Positions 8,744 through 17,493 of a stretch of 64,000 nucleotides of DNA are shown piece after piece (position 1 is the stretch's first letter; every line of letters begins with the position of its first letter). The stretch covers positions 124,001 through 188,000 of the forward strand of contig NZ_SNZW01000017.1 of assembly GCF_004364175.1 (NCBI RefSeq), written 5' to 3'. The position numbers were made by a program, and so were the translations under genes. The stretch is from Maribacter caenipelagi. Its GTDB lineage: Bacteria; Bacteroidota; Bacteroidia; Flavobacteriales; Flavobacteriaceae. Below the pieces are notes generated by a model, which saw nothing but the letters and a program-made list of their open reading frames with translations, was not told the origin of the DNA and searched no databases.

Positions 8744-9158
8744 ACGATACCGAGTCTTTCCCTTTAATATCAATGTTCTTTTTAGATTTCTCTACAAGAC
8801 TTAAACTATCCCTAATTTTTTTCTCATCCTCTAATTTTAGACGTTGATCTTCAAGATCAGACTCCACCTTCTTGTACATATTCTCATATTGTAAAGGTTT
8901 TGACGCATAATACCTGTCACTATCTACAAATTGGGCACTATCAATTTCGTATTTCTTAAATATGAAAGATGTTGGCTCTACACCATTTTCGCGTAGCTTA
9001 GAAAGATTAGTTGCTTTTGCAGCATTGACGATAGCCATTTCTTTAATAACCGCCACCATCTTATCTTCTGGTATTAAATTATCTGGCTTTTCTACTAATT
9101 CTTCGGCACACGATGAAAGCATTAACAGTGCTACCACTAAAAATAATAAGTGCTTCAT
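8724..9158 (-). CDS. DUF4296 lipoprotein
   Basis: The 144-residue lipoprotein (signal MKHLLFLVVALLMLSSC) contains the DUF4296 core: 'LIPEDKMVAVIKEMAIVNAAK', then a helix ending 'SAQFVDSDRYYASKPLQYENMYKKV'. A charged, coiled-coil-like tail follows (LEDQRLKLEDEKKIRDSL). The function of the family is unknown; it is found in Bacteroidota, usually beside dihydroorotase as here. The start overlaps the pyrC stop by 4 bp (ATGA), so the two are translationally coupled. Its 3' end overlaps the convergent epimerase by 20 bp. Confidence 0.85.
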   Translation of the reverse strand: MKHLLFLVVALLMLSSCAEELVEKPDNLIPEDKMVAVIKEMAIVNAAKATNLSKLRENGVEPTSFIFKKYEIDSAQFVDSDRYYASKPLQYENMYKKVESDLEDQRLKLEDEKKIRDSLSLVEKSKKNIDIKGKDSVSSKSVQK

Positions 9159-10492
9159 GGTCTATTGAATGTTAGCCTTTTTGCATTTCGCTTCTCAGAA
9201 AACTGTCCGTTACTATACCCTAAATGTCCGTTAATAAAGGTATGTACGATCTTAGATGAAAATGTGGTATCCTCAAAAGGAGACCATTTACATTTATAAG
9301 CAATATTCTCTTTAGTAACCGTCCAAGAACTATTTAAATCTGCAACTACTAAATCTGCATAATAGCCCTCACGTATATACCCACGCTTTTCTATCTGAAA
9401 TAATATTGCCGGGTTATGGCACATTTTCTGCACCATTTTCTCTATTGTAATTTTCCCTTCTTTTACCTTCTCTAACATGGCATTTAAGGCATGTTGCACT
9501 AACGGTCCGCCAGAAGGTGATTTTGTATACACATTTTCTTTTTCCTCCAATAAATGTGGTGCATGATCTGTTGCGATAACATCTATTCGGTCATCTAACA
9601 ATGCATCCCAAAGCATATCTCTATCGGTTGCTGTTTTTACCGCAGGATTCCATTTTATCAACGTCCCTTTTTCTGCATAATCTGCATCAGAAAACCAAAG
9701 GTGATGTATACAAACCTCAGCAGTAATTTTCTTTTGTTCTAACGGAATATCATTACGGAACAGATCGGTTTCTTTACCGGTCGATAAATGGAACACATGT
9801 AACCTTGCACCTGTTTTCTTTGCCAACGCAATTGCCCTTGATGAAGAAAGGTAACAAGCTTCTTCGCTTCTTATGATAGGATGCATTTCGACAGGAATAT
9901 CATCACCATACTCTGCCTTATACTTCGCCATGTTTTTACGTATGGTCGTTTCATCTTCGCAATGTGCAGAGATGACCATTTCGGTATTACTGAAAATACT
10001 TTCAATTACCTTTTCATCATCAACCAACATATTGCCCGTAGAAGAACCTAAAAACAGTTTTATACCTGAGCAGGCATTTTTATCTAACTTCTTTAATTCT
10101 TCAAGATTATCATTGGTACCGCCGAACAAAAAAGAATAATTGGCAAAGGCAGAATTCGCTGCAGTTGCAAATTTTTCTTCTAACTTCTCAATTGTGGTCG
10201 TTTGCGGCGTTGTATTAGGTTGCTCCATAAAAGTGGTAATACCACCAGCAAGTGCCGCCCTACTTTCGGTTGCTATAGTACCTTTATGGGTAAGACCTGG
10301 CTCTCTAAAATGAACTTGATCATCAATAACCCCGGGTACTATATATTTCCCAGAAACATCAATAACCTCAGCATCTGCATCAGATATGTCTTTTCCTATT
10401 TTTGTAATAAGTTCATCAACAATTAGAATATCATTTTCTTCTGCTACTCCCTCATTAACTATTATTCCGTTTTTCAATAAAATTTTACCCAT
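9155..10492 (-). CDS. pyrC: Dihydroorotase (class I)
   Basis: The 445-residue amidohydrolase closes carbamoyl-aspartate to dihydroorotate in pyrimidine synthesis. Family motifs are 'VHFREPGLTHKG' near residue 61, 'GIKLFLGSSTGNMLVDD' near 143, a metal-ligand His in 'ISAHCEDE', another in 'RLHVFHLST', and 'ATDHAPH' with the catalytic Asp. Oddly, the usual HxH metal pair reads QVH (Gln59, His61). The gene lies 2 bp downstream of the mannose synthase gene and overlaps DUF4296, forming a three-gene operon. Other amidohydrolases (allantoinase, hydantoinase) are less likely from the motif set. Confidence 0.9.
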   Translation of the reverse strand: MGKILLKNGIIVNEGVAEENDILIVDELITKIGKDISDADAEVIDVSGKYIVPGVIDDQVHFREPGLTHKGTIATESRAALAGGITTFMEQPNTTPQTTTIEKLEEKFATAANSAFANYSFLFGGTNDNLEELKKLDKNACSGIKLFLGSSTGNMLVDDEKVIESIFSNTEMVISAHCEDETTIRKNMAKYKAEYGDDIPVEMHPIIRSEEACYLSSSRAIALAKKTGARLHVFHLSTGKETDLFRNDIPLEQKKITAEVCIHHLWFSDADYAEKGTLIKWNPAVKTATDRDMLWDALLDDRIDVIATDHAPHLLEEKENVYTKSPSGGPLVQHALNAMLEKVKEGKITIEKMVQKMCHNPAILFQIEKRGYIREGYYADLVVADLNSSWTVTKENIAYKCKWSPFEDTTFSSKIVHTFINGHLGYSNGQFSEKRNAKRLTFNRP

Positions 10493-10494
10493 AA

Positions 10495-11223
10495 CTAAAA
10501 CTTATTTTTCAAAAATAGACTTCTCATTTTCATTACAAACACACCCCAAATAGCTTCGCTTATAATTGAGGAACTCATTTTTGATTTCCCTAATACCCGA
10601 TCTCTAAAAATAATAGAAACCTCTTCTATTTTAAAGTGCTTTAAGTGCGCCCGAAACTTCATTTCTATTTGAAATGCATAGCCTACAAAACGAACCGAAT
10701 CTAAATCTATAGCTTCTAATACTTTTCTTTTATAACAAACAAAACCAGCGGTAGGGTCATCTACCCGCATACCGGTAATCAGCTTCACATATATCGAAGC
10801 CCCGTATGACAACAACACTCTGTGCAGTGGCCAATTTACTACGTTTACTCCTTTTTTATATCGAGAGCCTACTGCCAAATCAGCTCCGTTCTCACAAGCT
10901 TTCAAGAGTCTCAATAAATCTGAAGGGGTATGCGAAAAATCGGCATCCATTTCAAATATATAGTCGTAACGCTTGGCAATTGCCCATTTAAAACCGTGAA
11001 TGTATGCGGTACCTAAACCTGATTTCTCTAATCTAGTCTCTAAAAATAATCTTCCTTTAAACTCTTCTTGAAGGCCGCGCACGCAATCTCCTGTTTTGTC
11101 TGGTGAATTGTCATCTACTATGAGTACATGAAATTCTTTCTGCAAATTGAATACCGCCCGAATTATAGCCTCTACATTCTCAATTTCGTTATACGTAGGT
11201 ATGATTACGATACTACTGGACAT
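10495..11223 (-). CDS. Polyprenol-phosphate mannose synthase (GT2)
   Basis: The 242-residue GT2 enzyme has 'VIIPTYNEIENVEAII' at the N-terminus, 'LIVDDNSPDKTG', the metal-binding 'FEMDADFSHTPSDL' and 'DPTAGFVCYKR' — the dolichyl/polyprenyl-phosphate mannosyltransferase pattern. It would move mannose from GDP-mannose to a polyprenyl phosphate at the inner membrane. The short C-terminus has no four-helix GtrA extension. It is divergent from a GT39 glycosyltransferase that uses this kind of lipid-linked sugar, and it heads the operon with pyrC and DUF4296. Confidence 0.88.
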   Translation of the reverse strand: MSSSIVIIPTYNEIENVEAIIRAVFNLQKEFHVLIVDDNSPDKTGDCVRGLQEEFKGRLFLETRLEKSGLGTAYIHGFKWAIAKRYDYIFEMDADFSHTPSDLLRLLKACENGADLAVGSRYKKGVNVVNWPLHRVLLSYGASIYVKLITGMRVDDPTAGFVCYKRKVLEAIDLDSVRFVGYAFQIEMKFRAHLKHFKIEEVSIIFRDRVLGKSKMSSSIISEAIWGVFVMKMRSLFLKNKF

Positions 11224-11322
11224 ATATTATTTATAGGTGTTTCGACAAAAGTAAGGTTTTAAAAGTCTTCTTAAAATGGCTAACAATACCTTTATGAAAT
11301 TTTTAAACTAGGTAGCTAACCT

Positions 11323-11338
11323 TAAATTTGTAATTTTG
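11323..11338 (+). promoter_or_regulatory. Two abutting -7 boxes before GT39 gene
   Basis: TAAATTTG (11323-11330) and TAATTTTG (11331-11338) stand back to back, 15-30 bp before ATG 11353. Either could be the -7 element. Confidence 0.5.
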
Positions 11339-11352
11339 CCATTTAGTAATCG

Positions 11353-13032
11353 ATGCAAATGTTGACTAAAATTCCAAAGCAGTTTTACTTTTTTTTAGCT
11401 GCAATATTCATTCTAAACCTTGTACAATCTAGTTTTACGCAACTCATTTTTGATGAAGCTTATTACTGGTATTATAGTCAGAACATGGCTTGGGGTTACT
11501 TTGACCACCCGCCGATGGTGGCGCTGTTGGTGAAAATCAGCAGCTTCTTTTTTAATGGTGAACTTGGTGTACGTTTCATGAGCTGCGTGCTATCTGCCAT
11601 CAATATCATTCTTCTTTGGATGATGATAGACAACCCAAAAAAGAACGATTACATTAAACATTTCTTTGTTCTGGTTTTTTCGATGACGCTGTTAAATGCC
11701 TATGGCTTTTTTACATTACCAGATACACCGCTATTATTTTTTACGAGCTGCTTTTTATTGACATACAAGTACTTTATTAAAAAACCAACTGCAGGTTTAG
11801 CTATAGTAATAGGTATATTTATGGCCGCTTTAATGTACAGTAAGTACCATGCCGTACTGGTCATATTCTTTGTACTACTCTCAAACCTTAAGCTTACCAC
11901 TAACAAATTTGCCTGGCTTGCCGTAGCAATTGCTTTGTTTTGCTATGCCCCGCATTTTTATTGGCTATACGAAAACGACTTTGTATCTATAAAATATCAT
12001 TTATATGAACGGCCTAACGGTGCATATAGTTTTGAAAAATACACACTAGGCTTTATTGTAAATTTGGTTGCCATATTCGGTTTAACCTTTCCGTTTATTT
12101 ATAAGGCGCTGTTTAAAACTAAAGGAAACGACTTGTTCAACAAGGCTCTAATATACCTTACCTACGGCGTGCTTATTTTCTTTTTTGTTTCTAGTTTTAA
12201 TAGAAGGGTACAAACACAATGGATTATCATTGTTTGTATTCCTCTGGTGATTATCGCCTTCAACTATATGCTACAAAACAAACAGGCCTTAAACTGGATT
12301 TTTAGATTAGGACTCATCAATACTATTTTAATTATTTATTTAAGAATGGGGCTTGCCTACCAACCGCTACTTTTTAATTTCTATTACGAAACTCATGGCA
12401 ATAAAGAGTGGGCAAAGGCAATTGAAAAGGAAGTTGGCGATATACCAGTGGTATTTGAAAACTCGTATAGAAATGCACCTATGTATTCTTTCTACACCGA
12501 TGCAACACCAACCTTTTCATTGAACAACTTCATGTATCGAAAAAATCAGTATTCTATAAACGACTCTGAAGAACAAGTACGTGGTAAAGATGTCGCATAC
12601 GTTTCTAAATATTTAAACAACCCTACGTTCACTTATACAAGAGAAGACGATGGTTTGTACAAAGGCAAGTACATAGCGAACTTTCAATCGTTTCGAAAAC
12701 TAGATTGTATTGTTGCAGACATTCCGGTTGCTCTGAACTCCGAAGAAGACGTTGACCTTAAAATCTACAATCCGTATCAAGAGGATATAGACCTTAAAAA
12801 GTTGAAATTTGCAATAACGTATATGGATCACTACAAAAGTCCCGTAGAAACGCTGCAAATGACACCAGAGTCTACACAAACCGGAAACACCTTATTAAAG
12901 GAACAAGACACAACTCATTTTATATTTCAACTGCCTAAAACAAAAAAGGAAAACATTGGTTACTTTAGAGTAGTTATTTCTGAGAACGATTTATTATACG
13001 GTCTAAACGGCAAAGCAATTCCTATTAAATAA
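11353..13032 (+). CDS. GT39/ArnT-like membrane glycosyltransferase
   Basis: The protein has 559 residues. An N-terminal membrane region of about ten helices carries the GT-C fold motif 'LIFDEAYYWYYSQNMAWGYFDHPPMVALLV' (residues about 31-61) with the catalytic Asp-Glu. A soluble C-terminal region follows from about residue 345. Family members move a sugar from a polyprenyl phosphate to an acceptor outside the inner membrane. The neighbour on the other strand makes polyprenyl-phosphate mannose, a likely donor. A second Met at codon 3 could also be the start. The stop overlaps the next gene by one base (TAATG). Confidence 0.88.
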   Translation: MQMLTKIPKQFYFFLAAIFILNLVQSSFTQLIFDEAYYWYYSQNMAWGYFDHPPMVALLVKISSFFFNGELGVRFMSCVLSAINIILLWMMIDNPKKNDYIKHFFVLVFSMTLLNAYGFFTLPDTPLLFFTSCFLLTYKYFIKKPTAGLAIVIGIFMAALMYSKYHAVLVIFFVLLSNLKLTTNKFAWLAVAIALFCYAPHFYWLYENDFVSIKYHLYERPNGAYSFEKYTLGFIVNLVAIFGLTFPFIYKALFKTKGNDLFNKALIYLTYGVLIFFFVSSFNRRVQTQWIIIVCIPLVIIAFNYMLQNKQALNWIFRLGLINTILIIYLRMGLAYQPLLFNFYYETHGNKEWAKAIEKEVGDIPVVFENSYRNAPMYSFYTDATPTFSLNNFMYRKNQYSINDSEEQVRGKDVAYVSKYLNNPTFTYTREDDGLYKGKYIANFQSFRKLDCIVADIPVALNSEEDVDLKIYNPYQEDIDLKKLKFAITYMDHYKSPVETLQMTPESTQTGNTLLKEQDTTHFIFQLPKTKKENIGYFRVVISENDLLYGLNGKAIPIK

Positions 13033-13685
13033 TGGAACCTATTGCAAGAACTTTTGAGCAAACTGATTGGATCACCATAACACTTATGGTTAGTCTGTTG
13101 TTTCCGTTAATTGCAAAAAGTATCTATTACACCCGTTTTATAAACTTCATTATTCTTCCTTTCAATAACAAGTACATTACGATGTATACAAAGAAAGAAA
13201 AACTGTTTAATTGGTTTCATTTTCAAATGAGCGTGTTTCAAATCATAAATACGACCTTATTTATTTTTTTTATTTGGCGCTCCTATTTCAACCCTACCGA
13301 AGCAAAAAACCCTTATATTTTTCCTTTACTTCTTGCAGGTGTTTTCTTATTTATAACTGCGAAAACAATGGTGCAGCTATTTAATGGCTTCATATTTAAT
13401 TCGTACAACACCTTTAATGAGTTGATTTTTAAGAAACTAACGTATTTAAATTATGCTGGCATTGTTCTTTTCATTGCTAATATATTTTTAGCCTATGTTT
13501 TTATTGACTCACAAATCGTAATTATTATCGCCCTTATTCTGTTTTTTATTATTAATATAATTGGTTGGGTAACAGTCCTCAGGAATTATCAAAAATTCAT
13601 AAGCTCCTATTTTTTCTATTTTATTTTGTACCTTTGCGCACTCGAAATTGCACCCTTAGTTATTATGGGAAGCTTTCTAAAATAG
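13032..13685 (+). CDS. DUF4271 membrane protein
   Basis: A 217-residue integral membrane protein with about five hydrophobic helices. It has the DUF4271 pattern 'FNNKYITMYTKKEKLFNWFHFQMSVFQ' in the cytoplasmic loop (about residues 45-70). The family is restricted to Bacteroidota and lies typically upstream of uroporphyrinogen-III synthase, as here. Function unknown. It starts within the GT39 stop codon, which suggests coupled translation. Confidence 0.88.
   Translation: MEPIARTFEQTDWITITLMVSLLFPLIAKSIYYTRFINFIILPFNNKYITMYTKKEKLFNWFHFQMSVFQIINTTLFIFFIWRSYFNPTEAKNPYIFPLLLAGVFLFITAKTMVQLFNGFIFNSYNTFNELIFKKLTYLNYAGIVLFIANIFLAYVFIDSQIVIIIALILFFIINIIGWVTVLRNYQKFISSYFFYFILYLCALEIAPLVIMGSFLK
13629..13636 (+). 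promoter_or_regulatory. Possible internal promoter for hemD (TACCTTTG)
   Basis: Exact -7 box inside the end of the DUF4271 gene, 57 bp before the hemD start. It could let hemD be expressed apart from the upstream genes. Confidence 0.4.
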
Positions 13686-13693
13686 TGCAGCAT

Positions 13694-14437
13694 ATGAAAG
13701 TAAAAACGATTTTGGTCTCTCAACCTGAGCCGAAAATGGAAAACTCCCCCTATTCCAAGCTTATTGACAAAGAGAAAGTAAAGGTTGATTTTAGACCATT
13801 CATTCATGTAGAAGGAGTTGACGCAAAAACAGTGCGACAACAAAAGATAGATTTGAATGATTTTACCGCGATTGTATTAACAAGCAGAAACGCAGTAGAC
13901 CACTTCTTTAGAATCGCAGACGAAATGCGGTTCAAAGTGCCAGATTCTATGAAATATTTCTGCCAATCTGAAGCGGTAGCCTATTACCTGCAAAAATACG
14001 TCGTCTACAGAAAACGTAAAATTTACGTTGGAAAAAGATTATTTACAGATTTAGTACCATTGATCAAGAAATATAAGGATGAAAAATTCTTGCTTCCTTC
14101 TTCAGATGTACTTAAACAAGATGTACCTGACACCTTAGATTCATTAAGTATTAATTGGAAAAGAGCTATTTTTTACAAAACTGTAATTAGCGACCTTTCT
14201 GATTTACGAAATGTTTATTATGACATTTTGGTATTTTTTAGTCCGTCTGGTATAGAATCCTTATTACAGAATTTTCCAGATTTCGATCAAAAGGAAACTA
14301 GAATAGCTGTTTTCGGTAACTCTACAGTAGATGCGGCAACCGATGCCGGCTTACGAATAGATATCAAAGCACCAACACCTGAAACACCGTCTATGACGAT
14401 GGCATTACAGAAATACATAATGAGCGTAAATAAATAA
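13694..14437 (+). CDS. hemD: Uroporphyrinogen-III synthase
   Basis: The protein has 247 residues in a two-lobed pattern ending with 'RIAVFGNSTVDAATDAGLRIDIKAPTPETPSMTMALQKYI', the conserved C-terminus of HemD. 'FTAIVLTSRNAVDHFF' and 'YDILVFFSPSGIESLL' mark the two lobes. It cyclises hydroxymethylbilane to uroporphyrinogen III in haem synthesis. The start is ATG 13694; the frame is open further upstream, but that part overlaps DUF4271. The gap to DUF4271 is 8 bp. As usual for this family the sequence is poorly conserved, but context supports the call. Confidence 0.88.
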   Translation: MKVKTILVSQPEPKMENSPYSKLIDKEKVKVDFRPFIHVEGVDAKTVRQQKIDLNDFTAIVLTSRNAVDHFFRIADEMRFKVPDSMKYFCQSEAVAYYLQKYVVYRKRKIYVGKRLFTDLVPLIKKYKDEKFLLPSSDVLKQDVPDTLDSLSINWKRAIFYKTVISDLSDLRNVYYDILVFFSPSGIESLLQNFPDFDQKETRIAVFGNSTVDAATDAGLRIDIKAPTPETPSMTMALQKYIMSVNK

Positions 14438-14457
14438 TACACTCAAATAATTTTATA

Positions 14458-14487
14458 AAAAAAGCCTTGCAATGCAAGGCTTTTTTA
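14458..14487. terminator. Bidirectional terminator between hemD and pckA
   Basis: Arms GCCTTGC/GCAAGGC with a 3-nt loop, flanked by A and T runs on both sides. It serves the convergent hemD (+) and pckA (-) genes. Confidence 0.88.
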
Positions 14488-14492
14488 TTGTC

Positions 14493-16109
14493 TTAAAATG
14501 CGTACCGTTGTGGTCCGCCTCTTCTTATTTCTTCACTGGCATACCCTTCAAACTTTTTAAAGTTTTCTCTAAAGGCATTTGTCAATTTAAATGCTGTGGT
14601 GTAATATTTCTCATCATCGTTCCAAGTTGCTCTCGGACTCAATACCGACGTTGGCACACCAGGGCACTCTCTAGGTTGCGCTACACCAAATACAGAATGA
14701 ATATGGTACTTATCATAAGAATACAAGCCAAGATCACCGTTTAATGCGGCAGATATCATTGCTCTTGTATATTTTAATTTCATTCTAGTTCCGATTCCGT
14801 AAGGTCCGCCTGTCCAGCCCGTATTCACCAACCATACATCTACACCAGATTCTTTCATTTTTTTACTTAACATTTCAGCATACTTTGTTGGGTGCAATGG
14901 CATAAATGGCGCACCGAAACATGCCGAAAATGATGGTACCGGCTCTACAACACCTGCTTCTGTACCAGCAACTTTTGCAGTATAACCAGATATAAAGTGA
15001 TAAGCAGCCTGACTAGGCGTAAGCTTTGATATTGGAGGCAGTACACCAAATGCATCTGCAGTTAAAAAGAATATATTCTTTACATTCTTACCAATAGATG
15101 GTTGTTGAATGTTATCTATATGATGAATGGGGTAACTAACTCTTGTATTTTGTGTAATTGAAGTATCGGCAAAATCTACATTGCCATTACCATCTAATAC
15201 TACATTTTCTAATATAGCACCTGGCTTAATAGCACCATAAATTTCTGGCTCTTGCTCTTCTGATAGATTGATCACCTTAGCATAGCAACCGCCTTCAAAG
15301 TTAAATACGGTATTTCTACTCGTCCAACCGTGTTCATCGTCACCTATTAGCTTTCTATTAGGATCTGTTGACAATGTTGTTTTTCCTGTTCCTGATAATC
15401 CGAAAAAGATAGCCGTATCACCATCTTCACCAACATTAGAAGAACAGTGCATTGGTAATGTTTCTTTATAAACCGGTAGTATAAAGTTTAAGGCCGAGAA
15501 AATACCTTTTTTGATTTCACCCGTATATCCAGTTCCACCAATAAGTGCAATTTTGTCTGTAAAATTTAAGATTGCAAAATTATGTTGTCTTGTTCCGTCA
15601 ACTTCCGCATCGGCCATAAAGCCCGGTGCGTTGATTACCGTCCACTCAGGAGTAAAATCTTCCAATTCTGCATCCGTAGGGCGCAAAAACATATTATAAG
15701 CGAACATATTCGACCAAGGATATTCATTTATTACCCTAATGTTCAGTTTATAATCTTCATCTGCACATGCATAACTATCTCTAACAAAAAGTTCTTTTTC
15801 GTTTAAATAGGAAATTACCTTAGTATATAATGCATCAAATTTTTCCTTTTCAAATGGAATATTAATGTCGCCCCACCAGACTTTGTCTTTTGTGATATCA
15901 TCTTTTACAATAAATCTATCTTTTGGGGATCTACCTGTAAATTCACCAGTATTGACCGCAAGTGTTCCATTGCTAGTCTCAACTCCCATATCCATTTCTA
16001 GAGTGGCTTTTTGAAGTTGTTCTGGTGTTTCCTGATAATGAAAATTGGCGTGTGTAATCCCGTAGTTTTTCAGGGATATGGTATTCGCATTTGTCATTGA
16101 GCTTTTCAT
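14493..16109 (-). CDS. pckA: Phosphoenolpyruvate carboxykinase (ATP)
   Basis: The 538-residue enzyme converts oxaloacetate and ATP to PEP, CO2 and ADP, the entry step of gluconeogenesis. The signature sequences are complete: 'FTGRSPKDRF' near residue 58, the kinase-1a loop 'GLSGTGKTTLS' near 245 and the metal site 'LIGDDEHGW' next to it. 'NTGWTGGPYGIGTRM' lies near 430. Length is normal. The start at 16109 gives MKSSMTNANT; ATG at codon 5 is a possible alternative. A 256-bp leader region upstream has no ORF and only a weak A+T-rich inverted repeat near 16210-16230. Confidence 0.97.
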   Translation of the reverse strand: MKSSMTNANTISLKNYGITHANFHYQETPEQLQKATLEMDMGVETSNGTLAVNTGEFTGRSPKDRFIVKDDITKDKVWWGDINIPFEKEKFDALYTKVISYLNEKELFVRDSYACADEDYKLNIRVINEYPWSNMFAYNMFLRPTDAELEDFTPEWTVINAPGFMADAEVDGTRQHNFAILNFTDKIALIGGTGYTGEIKKGIFSALNFILPVYKETLPMHCSSNVGEDGDTAIFFGLSGTGKTTLSTDPNRKLIGDDEHGWTSRNTVFNFEGGCYAKVINLSEEQEPEIYGAIKPGAILENVVLDGNGNVDFADTSITQNTRVSYPIHHIDNIQQPSIGKNVKNIFFLTADAFGVLPPISKLTPSQAAYHFISGYTAKVAGTEAGVVEPVPSFSACFGAPFMPLHPTKYAEMLSKKMKESGVDVWLVNTGWTGGPYGIGTRMKLKYTRAMISAALNGDLGLYSYDKYHIHSVFGVAQPRECPGVPTSVLSPRATWNDDEKYYTTAFKLTNAFRENFKKFEGYASEEIRRGGPQRYAF

Positions 16110-16365
16110 GCTTTAGAAAATTTGTTCATGTAAAACTAAAAAAATAAAAGCTGAACCACAGATTTTCAGAGCTCAATTACAGCTATTTACGGTCGAAATA
16201 CGAATTCTATTATATATGAACGATATATAAAAATATTCTCAGTCAAACCAATCATTTTTTTAAACTATTATAAGTAAATAACTATTTTGAATACGTCATT
16301 ATTGATTTTGAATGTAAATATTAAGAAATAAATAAAAAAAGAGGTCTTTTTTTGACACGTAATTT

Positions 16366-17493
16366 TTACTTTTTAGCAAAATATTCAGCCGTTTTTGTAG
16401 TTAAAAGCACAGCTGCATGCTTCATATTGTACTCAAAATCCTTACGCTCATCTTGAATTTCAAAAACGTCAAAAACACCTATTTCTTTTAGCTTTTCTTT
16501 TGAGATTTCAAGAACTCCGCATATGGCAATTACAGGAATACCATATTCCTTACCCAAGCCTATAACCCCTTGTAATAATTTACTATTCAAATTTTGCTCG
16601 TCAATTTTACCTTCACCTGTAATAATATAATCGAATTTCTCTTTATGTAATATCTCACTTAAACCGGATAGCTCTAAAATAAAGTCCATGGCACCTAAGA
16701 ACTCTGCGTTTAAAAAAGTTTTCAATCCGAAAGCAGCACCTCCTGCCGCCCCAGCACCGGGCACCCTATTATAACGTACATTATACTTTTCTGAAACAAC
16801 CTTGTTCAATCGTATTAAACCCTTATTCAACTCTGTAACAACATCATCGGAAGCTCCTTTGTATTTTGCATATACATAAGCTGCTCCATTTTTACCGAAT
16901 AACGGATTGACTACATCATTAACCGTATAAAACTTCACCTGCTTTAATTTTTCAATTACACGTGAATCATCAATTGACCTAATTAATTGCAAGCTTGAGC
17001 CAACTGGAGGCAGCATTACTCCGTTTTCATTTAAAAAATCATACCCTAAAGCATTCGCTATACCAATACCACCATCATTGGTTGCACTTGCGCCAAGGCC
17101 AATGTAAATATGCTTCACTCCTTTTTCAACAGCATCCTTTATTTCAATTCCCGTGCCATAAGTAGTGGTCAACATAGGGTTACGATTATCATAAGGCAAC
17201 AATTCAAGACCCGAAGCATTGGCGAGCTCTATATAAGCCGAATTATCTTCTTTGTTGTATAAATAATATGACCTTATGGGTTCCCTTAACGGATTTTCAC
17301 TAATTACTTCAACCGAAATACAAGGTTTATAATTAGCAATAACTCTTAAAAAACCTTCTCCACCATCTGTTGCTTTAATATAACGGGATGTAAAAGGCGC
17401 CCCAGTTTTCTTCATACCGTCAATAAAGGCATTAGCAAATGATTCACTTGTTAAAGAACCATCAAATTTATCTGGTATAAGTAATAGCTTCAT
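16366..17493 (-). CDS. Glycerate kinase (GlxK/GarK family)
   Basis: The 375-residue enzyme phosphorylates glycerate, feeding it into glycolysis. Family marks are 'LIPDKFDGSLTSESFANAF' at the N-terminus, 'ATDGGEGF', 'GLGASATNDGGIGIANALGY' near 132 and 'VPGAGAAGGAAFGL' near 245. 'DYIITGEGKIDEQNLNSK' lies near 289. The gene follows the SLC13 transporter with no gap (start 17493, transporter stop 17494), so the two form a transport-and-phosphorylation unit. Whether it makes 2- or 3-phosphoglycerate cannot be read from the sequence. Confidence 0.92.
   Translation of the reverse strand: MKLLLIPDKFDGSLTSESFANAFIDGMKKTGAPFTSRYIKATDGGEGFLRVIANYKPCISVEVISENPLREPIRSYYLYNKEDNSAYIELANASGLELLPYDNRNPMLTTTYGTGIEIKDAVEKGVKHIYIGLGASATNDGGIGIANALGYDFLNENGVMLPPVGSSLQLIRSIDDSRVIEKLKQVKFYTVNDVVNPLFGKNGAAYVYAKYKGASDDVVTELNKGLIRLNKVVSEKYNVRYNRVPGAGAAGGAAFGLKTFLNAEFLGAMDFILELSGLSEILHKEKFDYIITGEGKIDEQNLNSKLLQGVIGLGKEYGIPVIAICGVLEISKEKLKEIGVFDVFEIQDERKDFEYNMKHAAVLLTTKTAEYFAKK

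Noticed and set aside
16205-16232. AT-rich inverted repeat upstream of pckA
   Set aside because: Short TATAT/ATATA arms in an A+T-rich leader; expected by chance and without a matching regulator nearby.
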